Shown here piece after piece: positions 17,329-26,403 of a stretch of DNA of 54,616 nt (position 1 is its first letter; every line of letters begins with the position of its first letter). Made by a program: the position numbers and the translations under genes. The stretch is from Planctomycetaceae bacterium (GTDB lineage: Bacteria; Planctomycetota; Planctomycetia; Pirellulales; Thermoguttaceae). Below the pieces are notes generated by a model. That model was not told the origin of the DNA. It saw only the letters and a program-made list of their open reading frames with translations, and did no database searches. The stretch covers positions 1-54,616 of the forward strand of contig WRKP01000013.1 in NCBI GenBank assembly GCA_009778035.1, given 5' to 3'.

Positions 17329-19254
17329 TCACGCGGCCTTTTTGCTCTTGGCGATCAACTTTGCCGGAACCTGCAAGTTAAACAGGCCAAACAACTCCTC
17401 CTGGTTCAATCCATTCGACGAATTAATGCCCCGAGCGCCGGAAAGTATCTGTTCCGACAAATTACGTTTCTCCTCCAACGTCCGGTTGATCCGCTCCTCT
17501 ACCGTATTCGTCGATATGAAACGCGTTACCGTTACAGGGCCCGATGCCCCTATCCGATGCGCCCGATTGATCGCCTGATCCTCCACTGCCGGATTCCACC
17601 ATCGGTCAAACAAAAAGACATAGCCCGCAAACTGCAAGTTCAAACCGACCGCGCCCGCTCCGTAACTCATCAAAATGACATGCACATCCTTGTCCTCGCG
17701 AAACGTCCGAATCATTTCGTCCCGTTTGTTTGACGGTATTTTCCCGTGATATTCCGTCGTTCCGAAGCGTTCCAAGGGCCCCTTCAGCCGATAGAGCGTA
17801 TCGACCCATTGGCTAAAAACAATCGCCTTGCGTCCGCTCTGGGCAATTTCCTCCATATCCGCAAGCAGTTGCTGCAATTTTGCACTTTCCCCCGTTGCAG
17901 GATCAAAATTGCAAATCTGCTTCAACCGAAGAATCAGTTCAAACACCTGCGGAATCGTAATTTCTTCGCCCGCTTCGGACAAACGCAATACGCCCTCTTC
18001 CTCCGCAATTCGATACGTTTCGGATTGCTCCGGCGTCAAAGACAGCAACGCATCCCGCATCATTTTCGGCGGAATTTGCAGTTGCACCGAGTCTTTCGTC
18101 CGACGCAAAATATGTTCGCCGACGATTTTGCTGATCTCGGTCGGCTTGAGTCCCGACTGCAAAAAGCCGGTGGAGAGAAACTCAAAAATTCCGACGAGAT
18201 CTTCCGCCGAATTTTCAACGGGCGTTCCCGTCAACGCCCAATTTCGAACGCGGTGTATTGACCGGGCCGCCTCGGACGTCGCATTGTTTTTGTTCTTGAC
18301 TCGCTGCGATTCATCCAGCACGACGAGGTCGAACTTCGGGGCTTCTTCGCCTTCGGGCGGATCGAAAAATTCCCTATCGCGGTTCAGTAATTCGTAATTC
18401 GCAAGCCGAACGGGAATTCCCGGCACCTGCCAAAGCCATTTTCTGCGGAGCGGCGACCCATCAATTTGCTTAACGTTGATTTCGGGCGCCCATTGTTCAA
18501 ATTCCCGTTGCCAATTCGTCAAAAGCGGTTTGGGACAAATGAGCAACACGCTGCGGACTTCGCCGGTTCGGATGAGCAGGCGGATCGTCGTAATCGCTTG
18601 CATCGTTTTCCCGAGCCCCATCTCGTCGGCAAGGATTGCGAAGTGCGAACTGTACAAAAAGGCGATGCCTTCCCGTTGAAAGGGGAACGGGTCAAACGGC
18701 ATTTCCAGCGTCGGCAGGTTCAAAATGGACTCAATCGGCGGCTGCAAAATGTAGTTGAGTCGGTCTTGAATCTTAACGGCATCGCGGGGAATGCGAATCC
18801 GGGTGAGCGATTCGATTTCTTCCTTGTGCAGCGGGGAATCGTCATGGGGTTCCGCAACGTCCGTAAGGGGTTCTGCAGTGTCCGTATGGGGTTCTGCAAC
18901 GTCCGTTTGCTCATCTGCTTGGCTGTGTTCCGTGTCAAAATAGACTTCAAAATAGGGGTCTAATTCCGCGTCTAACGATGGTTCTGGCTCGGAAATGGGA
19001 CACAGTTTGGGTTCTTTGATTTTTTCGTTTTGTGCTTCATCATTGGGCGGGATGAAAAACCAACTTCTCGAATGCACGCGGACTTTGGAACTGACGGCAC
19101 CGGATATGAGAATTCGGGCGTTGGGCAGGGATTTGAGCAGATCGGGCCGCAGATCGACTTCGATTTTTGGGTGCATCCGCCGATTCCAGTCGGTAGCGAG
19201 TACCGTTGGATTGTCGAGACGTACGGATATGGTTTTGATTTCCATGTCGCTCAT
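17329..19254 (-). CDS. SNF2-family DEAD/DEAH-like ATPase (helicase-related)
   Basis: 641 residues if started at ATG 19254 (MSDMEIKTISV); an in-frame TTG at 19320 is possible but lies in the AT-rich divergent promoter region. Motifs in order: FPFQREGIAFLY (Q-like), ILADEMGLGKTMQAI (I), VLLICPKPLLTNWQREF (Ia), VVLDESQRVKNKN (II, DESQ), WALTGTPVENSAEDL (III), KAIVFSQWVDTLY (IV), VILMSYGAGAVGLNLQFAGY (V) and FLFDRWWNPAVEDQAINRAHRIG (VI). Bacterial SNF2 proteins remodel nucleoprotein complexes such as RNA polymerase. Residues near 120-160 are an acidic linker with a 7-residue tandem repeat (TDVAEPH). Divergent from the prc gene. Confidence 0.93.
   Translation of the reverse strand: MSDMEIKTISVRLDNPTVLATDWNRRMHPKIEVDLRPDLLKSLPNARILISGAVSSKVRVHSRSWFFIPPNDEAQNEKIKEPKLCPISEPEPSLDAELDPYFEVYFDTEHSQADEQTDVAEPHTDTAEPLTDVAEPHDDSPLHKEEIESLTRIRIPRDAVKIQDRLNYILQPPIESILNLPTLEMPFDPFPFQREGIAFLYSSHFAILADEMGLGKTMQAITTIRLLIRTGEVRSVLLICPKPLLTNWQREFEQWAPEINVKQIDGSPLRRKWLWQVPGIPVRLANYELLNRDREFFDPPEGEEAPKFDLVVLDESQRVKNKNNATSEAARSIHRVRNWALTGTPVENSAEDLVGIFEFLSTGFLQSGLKPTEISKIVGEHILRRTKDSVQLQIPPKMMRDALLSLTPEQSETYRIAEEEGVLRLSEAGEEITIPQVFELILRLKQICNFDPATGESAKLQQLLADMEEIAQSGRKAIVFSQWVDTLYRLKGPLERFGTTEYHGKIPSNKRDEMIRTFREDKDVHVILMSYGAGAVGLNLQFAGYVFLFDRWWNPAVEDQAINRAHRIGASGPVTVTRFISTNTVEERINRTLEEKRNLSEQILSGARGINSSNGLNQEELFGLFNLQVPAKLIAKSKKAA
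18846..18908. repeat. Three 21-bp tandem repeats in the SNF2 linker
   Basis: Units start at 18846, 18867 and 18888, each beginning GGGGTTC(C/T)GCA and encoding seven residues of the TDVAEPH type. The unit length is a multiple of three, so copy-number change would keep the frame. It lies in a disordered acidic linker before the helicase core. Confidence 0.75.
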
Positions 19255-19328
19255 ACTGCGGAGAATGATAGGAAATTGACGTAGGCGTTGCAAGAGCGAT
19301 TTTATGCCCAAATTACCCAAAATTACTC

Positions 19329-19357
19329 TTGCATAAAATGCTCAAAAACGTTACAAT
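19329..19357 (+). promoter_or_regulatory. sigma70 promoter for the prc-type protease
   Basis: TTGCAT (19329-19334), 17 bp, TACAAT (19352-19357); a second GATAAT sits at 19363-19368. The leader to ATG 19390 has no Shine-Dalgarno. The region also contains an inverted arrangement (CAAGAG and ATTTTATGC upstream, CTCTTG and GCATAAAAT here) shared with the divergent SNF2 promoter side. Confidence 0.65.
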
Positions 19358-19389
19358 GACGGGATAATACTGCCCCCAACATTCACGCA

Positions 19390-21693
19390 ATGAATACTCG
19401 CATAATGACAACAATTCGCACCCATCGGACGCTGCTTCTCCTCGTTTTTGCGTTCCTGCTCTCGGCCGCAATGTTTAGCACGAATACCTGGCGGGGAACT
19501 GTGCAGGGCTCGCAAGAACCCCTCTTGCCCCTACGGCCAAATCTGCAAGAACGGCTCGTTACACGCTCCTTCGTAGATGCCCTGGAAAGACACCACATTT
19601 CGCAGCGAATACTCGATCAAGCCGTCTCCAAAGAAGCATTCCGGCTCTATATCAAAGCACTCGACCCGCAAAAAATCTTTTTCTATCAGTCCGATATTGA
19701 CGAATTCCGCATGAAATACGAATCGCGGTTGACGGATTTGATGAAACAGCAGCCCGTCGATGTCCGGCCGGCGTTTGAAATATACAACCGTTACCTGACC
19801 CGACTTGAAGAGCGAGTCAGCATGATCCTGCAAATTTTGGCCAATCCCATCGACTTTACCGCCGATGAATATCATGCATTCGATAGGCTGGCTGATTTTG
19901 CGATCGACGAAAATGTCGTCCGAGAACGCGGATTGCAGACCTTCCCGAAAACGACCGAAGAGGCATACGAACGCTGGCGAAAGCGAATCAAAAGCGAAAT
20001 GCTGGCCCTAATGGCCGAGCGAACCTCCAGCGAGCAAAAACGCGAAAAAGACATTGCCGCCGGGCGTGAGCCGGAAGAACTCGATGACCGCGATCCCGTT
20101 GACCGGCTGCGGCAGCGATACATTAGCCGACAGCGGCGAACGCTACTCGAAGGCCGAATCGACAATGCGGAAATCCTTGCCAGTGTTCGGCAACAAGCCA
20201 ACGATGACGTGATGGAACTATTCCTCAATGCCGTTGCCGGGGCTTTGGATCCCCATTCGAGTTACATGTCGCCGTCCACAGAAGCAAGTTTCAATGCCGG
20301 AATCGGGAAAAATTTCCAGGGAATCGGGGCAACTTTGTATGCCGAAGACGGATTCATTGTCGTTCGGGATGTTATCAAGGGCAGTCCCGCCGAAAGGTCG
20401 GGCGAAATACGGCCAAAAGATAAAATCCAAGGTGTCGGGCAAGGACGAGACGGGAAAATCGAGGAAGTCATCGACTTCAAAATTACCGACGTCGTCAAAC
20501 TCATTCGGGGAGAAAAAGGAACCGTGGTTCGCCTGGATATTTTGCCCGGCGGAAAAGGGCCTTCTAAAATTGTCGAAATCGTTCGGGACGAAATCAATTT
20601 GGATGAGCAAGCCGCACTTTCTGCGATTTTTGAAGCCGGTCTCAAACCGGATGGCACGCCCTTCCGAATCGGTATGATTGAATTGCCTGACTTCTATTTC
20701 GATATGCAGGCTGCTCGGCAACGAGCCGCAAATATCCGAAGCGCGACGGAGGATGTCCGAAAAATCCTGGCCGGATTCGTAGAAGAAGATGTCGATGCGG
20801 TTATTCTTGATTTACGCTTCAACGGCGGTGGCGTCTTGCAGGAAGCGATTGGAATTACCAATCTTTTCCTCGGTGCCGGCGTTGTTGTGCAGGTGAAGGA
20901 TGAATCGCGTACTCGGCCGCAGGCGCGAGGAACGACAGACACGACGACCGATTGGACGGGCCCGCTCGTCGTCTTGACCAACAAATTCAGTGCCAGTGCG
21001 AGCGAAATTCTCGCCGGGGCCATCCAAGATTACCGGCGAGGGTTGATTATCGGCGATTCCATAACGCACGGGAAGGGTACGGTGCAGTCGGTATTGGACT
21101 TGAATATGACCGCGAGCAGCAATCTTGGGTCGGGCAAAATCACCATTCAGGGGTATTACCGGCCGAGCGGGACTTCGCCGCAGGGATTGGGCGTCGAATC
21201 GGACATCGTGTTGCCGTCGCTGACCGATGCGATGGAAGGCGTGTTGGAATCCGATTTGGACAATGCGTTGACGTTGCAGCGGATTGCAACGGCACCGGGA
21301 TTTAGCCAGCGGCCGTTCGTTTCGCCGCAAATCATTGCCGAATTGACGAGACGTTCCAATCAGCGGATAGGCCAATCGGAAGATTTTGAGAAAGAGTTAG
21401 AGCGGATTTCCGCCTATCGGGATGCCCGGGCAAGGCGAGTTACGCCGCTGAACAAAGATCGCTATATGGAGGAGATCAAACGTTTTAACGCTGACGAATG
21501 GGAGCGGGAGGAGTTTGAGGATTTAGCCAACAAGGGTCGGGAGATCAAGCGTGATTTTTATGTTGACGAGGTATTGGCGATCACGGTGGATTATCTCAAG
21601 GCGGCACAGGAGTTTGGCATTGCATTTCCACGGGAGCGGTCGATTCGTCAACCGCCGCAACGCCGCACGTTGTTCGGCGGATTGGGATTTTAG
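19390..21693 (+). CDS. prc: Tail-specific (C-terminal processing) protease, S41A
   Basis: 767 residues. The N-terminus has a basic start and a hydrophobic segment (TLLLLVFAFLLSAAMFSTN), so it is a signal peptide or anchor. A TSP-type helical N-domain (RILDQAVSKEAFRLYIKALD) comes next, then a PDZ domain (about residues 300-390, GIGATLYAEDGFIVVRDVIK). The S41 catalytic core follows, with DLRFNGGGVLQEAIGITNLF, the Ser in FSASASEILAGAIQDY and the Lys in THGKGTVQSV. A DUF3340-like C-terminal domain follows. Such proteases trim or degrade periplasmic proteins with nonpolar C-termini. Length and domain order match the long Prc/Tsp type rather than short CtpA. Confidence 0.93.
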   Translation: MNTRIMTTIRTHRTLLLLVFAFLLSAAMFSTNTWRGTVQGSQEPLLPLRPNLQERLVTRSFVDALERHHISQRILDQAVSKEAFRLYIKALDPQKIFFYQSDIDEFRMKYESRLTDLMKQQPVDVRPAFEIYNRYLTRLEERVSMILQILANPIDFTADEYHAFDRLADFAIDENVVRERGLQTFPKTTEEAYERWRKRIKSEMLALMAERTSSEQKREKDIAAGREPEELDDRDPVDRLRQRYISRQRRTLLEGRIDNAEILASVRQQANDDVMELFLNAVAGALDPHSSYMSPSTEASFNAGIGKNFQGIGATLYAEDGFIVVRDVIKGSPAERSGEIRPKDKIQGVGQGRDGKIEEVIDFKITDVVKLIRGEKGTVVRLDILPGGKGPSKIVEIVRDEINLDEQAALSAIFEAGLKPDGTPFRIGMIELPDFYFDMQAARQRAANIRSATEDVRKILAGFVEEDVDAVILDLRFNGGGVLQEAIGITNLFLGAGVVVQVKDESRTRPQARGTTDTTTDWTGPLVVLTNKFSASASEILAGAIQDYRRGLIIGDSITHGKGTVQSVLDLNMTASSNLGSGKITIQGYYRPSGTSPQGLGVESDIVLPSLTDAMEGVLESDLDNALTLQRIATAPGFSQRPFVSPQIIAELTRRSNQRIGQSEDFEKELERISAYRDARARRVTPLNKDRYMEEIKRFNADEWEREEFEDLANKGREIKRDFYVDEVLAITVDYLKAAQEFGIAFPRERSIRQPPQRRTLFGGLGF

Positions 21694-21717
21694 ATGCGGT
21701 TCATATTTGCAGGCACG

Positions 21718-21768
21718 AGCCGGAGGGCTGGCGCAAGAGCCGGGGGCGTCAGCCCCCGGGTTACCCCA
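21718..21768. repeat. Family-A elements upstream of the DUF1559 remnant
   Basis: A GAGCCGGAGGGC half followed by GCAAGAGCCGGGGGCGTCAG and CCCCCGGGTTA. Homology of the DUF1559 remnant begins directly after this repeat, so the repeat marks the 5' break of that gene. Confidence 0.65.
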
Positions 21769-21778
21769 CCCCCTTGTT

Positions 21779-22303
21779 AACTCCGCTGATTACCTAACGA
21801 GCCGACGGCACATCAACATGCCTCGCAGTTGGTTGCGTGCCTCAGGTTTTACTGCCAGTCTCACGGTCATAACCAGCGGGACCAGCAATACGGTTGCATT
21901 TAGCGAAGGCATCATCGGCAGCAACGGGCCCGCCGGCGGTGATAACCGAGGCGGAAGATTCAAAGAACTTATGACCTGGGGAATACATGCCCATTATAAC
22001 CAAATTCCGCAAGACTGCCTGAATACTCGGGGCCCCAACGGGATGTTCAGGGATCCCAATCAAGAAACGCACAGCGATACCAACCATTGGCTTGGAAAGC
22101 GTGCTTGGGATAATTTTCCGGGTGCGACCCAATTTTACACGCTTATGCCGCCGAACAGTCCGAATTGTTCGAGCGGATACATTTATGCCTGGATGTCTGC
22201 CGCGAGCAATCATCCCGGCGGAGTCGGCGTGTCCTTTCATGACGGCAGCGTGAATCTCCGTGCCCACAATGAGTCCGTACTCAGAGCAAGTGCGGCCTTT
22301 TAG
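21779..22303 (+). pseudogene. DUF1559 (H-X9-DG) protein fragment, truncated at both ends
   Basis: About 165 residues resembling the C-terminal part of planctomycetal DUF1559 proteins: TSGTSNTVAFSEGI, PNGMFRDPNQETHSD, and the diagnostic H-X9-DG in NHPGGVGVSFHDGS. The N-terminal pilin-like FTLVELLVVIAIIG half is missing and is replaced upstream by a family-A palindrome. The normal tail after the motif is cut off by the IS5 remnant starting at 22300. An internal ATG (21818) exists, but the product would lack its export segment. DUF1559 genes are highly expanded in Planctomycetes, and this copy is dead or recombined. Confidence 0.75.
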
Positions 22304-22590
22304 GCGAGTCTGCGAAGCATAACGAGAATCATGGCCATTTTGACGACCGCCTCGCTTGTTTCCTCCCAACATTCATAGTTGCGATTCAACCGACGATAGT
22401 TCTCAACCGCCAATAACAATCCAAGCGTGTCAACGGCAATGTGCCGTTTGATACCATTGATTTTTTCCTGCATCGAACCCACGGATGTCGGCAGTGCGTG
22501 CAGACTTGACGCTTTGTAAATCAATATTTCCCGCACGGGGTGTGGGTTCGCGTCCCGCTTGGATACGAACCTGTTCTCGCAAAGTATCAT
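22300..22590 (-). pseudogene. IS5-family transposase remnant with internal deletion
   Basis: The reading frame joins two pieces of an IS5-type transposase: GIKRHIAVDTLGLLLAV from the early catalytic core, and NYRRLNRNYECWEETSEAVV with MAMILVMLRRLA, the conserved C-terminus. The middle of the DDE domain, normally well over 50 residues, is absent between LLLAV and ENYRRLN. The stop codon overlaps the end of the DUF1559 fragment. Confidence 0.7.
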
Positions 22591-22599
22591 GGATTTTAT

Positions 22600-23288
22600 C
22601 TAGATCGTATTAAAATTTAGTATGTTTTTTTCTCTGGTTTTGTATCCGGCGTGTTTGAAATAGTTTTTGCATTCTTCCGGTAAAAAAACATCGCACAGTT
22701 CACCCAGTCTTTGCCATAGTGCCTCCATCGTTCGCAACTTCAACTTACGCAACATCGTCTTCAGTTTAGAGAAGACCTGTTCTATCGGATTCAAATCAGG
22801 ACTGTAAGGAGGTAAATATATTACTTTCGCTCCTACTCTTTCTATCGCTACTTTCACACCCGCCACTTTATGCGAACTCAAATTGTCCAACACGACAATG
22901 GCTCCTTCTTTGAGCGTCTTAACCAATTCCTGTTCTGACGCAACAAGAGTTTTTTTCCATGTAATCTTCAATCGCTTCTAAAAATTGTGAAGCGTTACTA
23001 CTGTTACATTGTCTTTATTGGGCAACAATGCATGAAGTTCAACGAGCGTCGCATCGGGATGGTCCGAAACAAGTTGTCGCACTTCTTGTTCGTAGGGTGC
23101 TCATTTATTTTTCCTGCCTCATTTGTATTCTTTGGTGGTGATGTTTCCGGTTTCACTGCGTTGCTTGCACAATGAATAGCCCCAGGAGGGACTGACGTTA
23201 TATTTTTCGCGACGGCCTCGCTGGACAGACCGCCATCGCAATCTTTTAACACGCGTTCTCGCAAATCCAATGAATACGCTTGCGGCAT
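22600..23288 (-). pseudogene. IS630-family transposase, multiply broken
   Basis: Start MPQAYSLDLRERVLKDCDGG is the IS630 helix-turn-helix N-terminus. A one-base loss in an A-run near 23209 shifts the frame. In the restored frame the protein reads KYNVSPSWGYSLCKQRSETG, is cut by two TGA codons near 23100-23120, then continues EVRQLVSDHPDATLVELHAL. It meets a TAG near 22980, then reads KRLKITWKKTLVASEQ. The region holding the first catalytic Asp is deleted. The C-terminus with VVLDNLSSHK, YLPPYSPDLNPIEQVFSKLK is intact (22600-22971). This copy cannot be active. Terminal repeats were not identified. Confidence 0.85.
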
Positions 23289-23333
23289 TGCCCCCTCCCT
23301 GAAAACAAAATAAAACGTGAAAACAAACAGAGT

Positions 23334-23750
23334 CTAACAAATTTCAAAAATAACTCCAGAGTAAACTTTAATTCGCTCTAGTCTTATAGTGTGCATTAAT
23401 CGAAGCGTTGGAGACCAGCCAGAATGTTCATCGTCATTTACTCTGTGAATTTGGAATTCATACGTAATGCCGGTGATAAGATTGCCGATAGATGTCGGAT
23501 TCACATAAGCAACCGCTGTCCCCCATTGGCCATTAGACTCTCGATATCTGATTTGATGACCTGTTGCTCTTGCGGCAGAGTTCCATGTTAGTGTCACAAA
23601 AGTTGCTGTCAAGGCGATATAATGAAAATTGATTGCAGGAATGAGTCCATCGTACTCATAACATCCAATATCAACGGTGTCATGGATTATTCTTGATTTG
23701 CCAGCCAAGTCCATAGCCAACGGTTGCCAGTTGCCATCGCGAGCGAGGTA
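23334..23750 (-). pseudogene. Fragment of a secreted adhesin-like protein (choice-of-anchor plus FN3)
   Basis: Begins inside a gene: NWQPLAMDLAGKSRIIHDTV and DIGCYEYDG resemble the end of a parallel beta-helix/choice-of-anchor Q domain (usual form: DLAGNPRI...VDIGAYE). A fibronectin-III-like unit follows (HYIALTATFVTLTWNSAARA, ITYEFQIHRVND). There is no start; a TAA lies in frame just upstream near 23753. It sits between two dead IS copies and is probably a stranded piece of a surface-protein gene. Confidence 0.5.
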
Positions 23751-23887
23751 GGTTTAGGCGGCTATAAATGGTTAGGTTTTTAGGCGAGTCAGTTGGCCGA
23801 GGCGTTGATAAACTAACCGGACACAACACGACCAAACGTGAAGTTGACAGGCGGTGCCCACCGCTGGAGAAAGTGCCATGTCGTCGC

Positions 23888-24705
23888 TAGGGCGTGTTGG
23901 CACTAATCTTGCATTATATTATCGCAATCGTTATAGTATGCGTTATGGAATGGTCTCAAGCACATATTGACCGTATCCAACACTTGTTGCCCAAACAACG
24001 CGGCAATGTTGAGATTGATTCTCTTTCGTTTTTTCAAGCCTTGCACTCCATCGCTGAAAACGGATGTAAATGGCGAGCCTTGCCGAAAAAGTTCGGCAAC
24101 TGGAACAGTATTTACTGCCGTTTTCGCTATTGGATGGATCGCGGCATCTTCGACCGCATCGAAAAACAACTCCAAATGTAAGTTGTTTACAGAAAATGAG
24201 TTAAGGCACTTGTGTTGGGCAGCACTTATATCAAAGTGCATCCTGATGGAGCCGGTGCGCCGAAAAAACTCTAGTCCGCTACTAAAAGTAGAAGAGATTT
24301 AACTACTAACACGACTTCGGCAGTAGCAGGTGAAAGTAGCCGATTGTATGTATCTTTCTATTGATATTAGTAGCAGAAGATATTGAAGTAGAATTATTGA
24401 TAGTAGAACTAGCGAAGGGCAAGCCGTTGACCATGGACAAGGCGTATGAGGAAGATAAGTGTCGCGTGAAGGCGATGGAGTGCGGGATGTTTCCAGTGGT
24501 TCCGCCGAAAAGCAACCGCAAAGAGCCGTGGGAGTATGACAAGGAGTTGTACAAGGGAAGAAATGTTATCGAACGTATCTTTCGCTATATTAAGGAGTTC
24601 CATCGCGTGTTTACGAGGCATGACAAACTCGATGAAACCTACAATGCGTTCATTGCTTTCGCAAATATCATCGTCTTCATGAAAAATTAGTACCAACACG
24701 CCCTA
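23888..24705 (+). mobile_element. IS5-family (IS427-like) element with intact ends and dead transposase
   Basis: About 818 bp bounded by inverted repeats TAGGGCGTGTTGGCACTAAT (23888-23907) and the complement of TAGGGCGTGTTGGTACTAAT (24686-24705), differing at one position. TA at each outer edge may be the target duplication. The transposase stop TAG lies in the right repeat, as is common in this group. The element is slightly short because of an internal deletion. Confidence 0.85.
23945..24690 (+). pseudogene. IS427-type transposase, inactivated
   Basis: ATG 23945 begins MEWSQAHIDRIQHLLPKQRG; then NGCKWRALPKKFGNWNSIYC is typical DUF4096/IS5. Stops TAA (24179) and a following TGA interrupt the frame. 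The next conserved block reads LGSTYIKVHPDGAGAPKK, where the first catalytic Asp (normally LDST) has become Gly. A TAG and a deletion follow. The C-terminal part is good: LTMDKAYEEDKCRVKAMECG, VVPPKSNRKEPWEYDKELYK, NVIERIFRYIKEFHRVFTRH. It could only be mobilised by a transposase supplied elsewhere. Confidence 0.85.
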
Positions 24706-24727
24706 AACGCGAACGATCTCTTACACC

Positions 24728-24764
24728 GTTTTTTTTCCTTTTCAGGGAAGGGAAGGAAAAAAAC
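24728..24764. terminator. AT-rich hairpin, possible terminator
   Basis: GTTTTTTTTCCTT (24728-24740) faces AAGGAAAAAAAC (24753-24764) around a 12-nt loop. It lies 25 bp outside the IS right end. It is weak because the stem is mostly A-T. Confidence 0.3.
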
Positions 24765-24879
24765 TCTCTTTACGCGAGGTTACCAACTTTGCCTTAAACG
24801 GCAAATGGTTATCACACAAGAGGCGACCTTGTGTCAAAAGTTCGGAATTACAATGGTAAACATGTCTTTTTCAAGAAAA

Positions 24880-24909
24880 AAGCCTAGAAAACAATGATTT
24901 TCCAGGCTT
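24880..24909. terminator. Bidirectional terminator-like hairpin
   Basis: AAGCCTAGAAAA (24880-24891), loop CAATGA, TTTTCCAGGCTT (24898-24909), with one mismatch. An A-run precedes it and a T-rich tract follows, so it could stop transcription in both directions. The gene it once served is not evident. Confidence 0.5.
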
Positions 24910-25240
24910 CTCCTTTAATTTGAGCGATTTCCGAAAATGGGGCAAAAAAATACCGAGCAAAACACGGAAATTTTGAGAGCGGTAACTCATTTACACTTTT
25001 TGCACAGTTCGGCTCTCAACAGTCCTTATCAGACTCCCTGTTTTGCCAAAAAGAGGGCATTTTGTCAAAATAGGCAGAGCGACGGCAACGAACCGCTCCA
25101 AACTCTCGAATCAACGACAAGCCGGCGTTTTTTGCCCTTGTTCTCCAGCATAGCGTTCTGCCCTGGGGACTAGATACAAACTGTGCAAAATGGTATCATT
25201 GCCGCATAGAATAGCACCGTGAACCGCTACAAACCAACAC

Positions 25241-26386
25241 ATGCCGGAGGCAGAACGCAAAAAAGTTGTACTGGTCGATGATGATGCGACAAATCTCATC
25301 AGCGGAAAAAATGTCCTCAAAGACCAATACGAAATCTTTACCGTTCCGTCCGGCGAAAAATTATTTGAACTGATCCATAATCAAATTATTCCCGACCTGA
25401 TCCTCCTCGATGTCGAAATGCCAGTGATGAACGGATACTGCGTGCTGCAAGAACTCAAAAAGAACCCTTTCGTCGCAGAAGTCCCTGTCATTTTCGTGAC
25501 TGGCCGACAGGATGTTCATAGCGAACTCGAAGGACTTTTGCTCGGAGCGGTCGATTACATTACCAAACCGTTTTCGCCGCCGCTGCTCCTCAAACGCATC
25601 GAAAGCCATCTGATTTCGGAAACGAGAAAAAAGCAGTTGTACGAACACTGCAACGACTTAAGCAAAATGGTGGAAAGGCAAACGCTCGCCATTTTGGACT
25701 TGCAAAAGGCGATTTTTTCCGTGTTGGCAAATGTCGTGGAGTACCGCGACGGCGATACCGGAACGCATATTTGCCGAACGCAACGTTTTTTTCGCACATT
25801 GATCGACGGATTGTTAAAAAACAACATTTACAGCAAGGAAGTCAATTCTTGGGACGTGCCGCTCATGCTGATGTCGTCGCAGTTGCACGACATCGGCAAA
25901 GTTGCGATTCCCGATGCTATTTTGTTAAAGCCGGGAACGTTGACACCGGAAGAATTCAACACCATCAAAACGCATACGATCGTCGGGGCCCAAATCATCG
26001 AAGGAATCGAGCAAGAATTAAAACAGCATCGGTTTATTCGTTATGCCCAGTCGATCGCGCTTTCGCACCACGAGAAATGGGACGGCACGGGGTATCCCTA
26101 TAGTTTGTCCGGCCAAGACATTCCGCTTCAGGGCCGTTGTATGTCGATTGTCGATGTCTATGATGCGTTGGTTTCGATTCGTCCGTACAAGCCGTCGTAC
26201 ACGCATGAAAAAGCATTGCAAATCATTACGGACAGGAAGGGGACGTGTTTTGATCCGCTCATTGTGGAGGCGTTTTTAGATGTATCGGACGAAATTTATG
26301 CGGAGTCGCAAAAAACCGACACCGCAAAGTCGAAGAAATACATCGGCATTCAGGGCACGAACATCTCGGAATTGACGTTTTTGTAA
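25241..26386 (+). CDS. Response regulator with HD-GYP phosphodiesterase domain
   Basis: 381 residues. Receiver domain at residues 8-125 with acidic pocket DDD (13-15), phospho-acceptor Asp57 in LILLDVEMPVMNGY, Thr in VIFVTGRQD and Lys in YITKPFSPP. A linker coiled region is followed by an HD-GYP domain (about 165-355) with QLHDIGKVAIPD, THTIVGAQIIEG, HHEKWDGTGYP and DVYDALVSIRPYK. HD-GYP proteins of this RpfG-like design hydrolyse cyclic di-GMP when phosphorylated. No histidine kinase is next to it, so it is an orphan regulator. It is separated from the IS graveyard by a gene-free stretch. Confidence 0.94.
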   Translation: MPEAERKKVVLVDDDATNLISGKNVLKDQYEIFTVPSGEKLFELIHNQIIPDLILLDVEMPVMNGYCVLQELKKNPFVAEVPVIFVTGRQDVHSELEGLLLGAVDYITKPFSPPLLLKRIESHLISETRKKQLYEHCNDLSKMVERQTLAILDLQKAIFSVLANVVEYRDGDTGTHICRTQRFFRTLIDGLLKNNIYSKEVNSWDVPLMLMSSQLHDIGKVAIPDAILLKPGTLTPEEFNTIKTHTIVGAQIIEGIEQELKQHRFIRYAQSIALSHHEKWDGTGYPYSLSGQDIPLQGRCMSIVDVYDALVSIRPYKPSYTHEKALQIITDRKGTCFDPLIVEAFLDVSDEIYAESQKTDTAKSKKYIGIQGTNISELTFL

Positions 26387-26403
26387 CGGATTTGTTCGGA
26401 AAC

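Larger units (their letters stand above)
24706..25240. other. 535-bp region without a gene
   Basis: No coding sequence with recognisable features. It contains two terminator-like hairpins (24728-24764 and 24880-24909) and ends before the response-regulator gene. A weak TATCAT at 25194-25199 may be the -10 for that gene; no good -35 is paired with it. A short open frame at 24937-25173 has neither motif nor ribosome site and is not called. Confidence 0.5.

Noticed and set aside
23160-23230. Programmed frameshift in the IS630 transposase A-run
   Set aside because: IS630 elements can use frameshifting, but this copy also has three in-frame stops and an internal deletion, so decay is the simpler reading.
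23778-23835. A second IS5 C-terminal tail on the minus strand
   Set aside because: It ends in a TRLA-stop sequence similar to the LRRLA end at 22300, but only about 17 codons with poor similarity remain, too little to support a call.
24937-25173. A 78-codon frame in the gene-free stretch
   Set aside because: No ribosome site, promoter or motif; composition resembles translated non-coding DNA.
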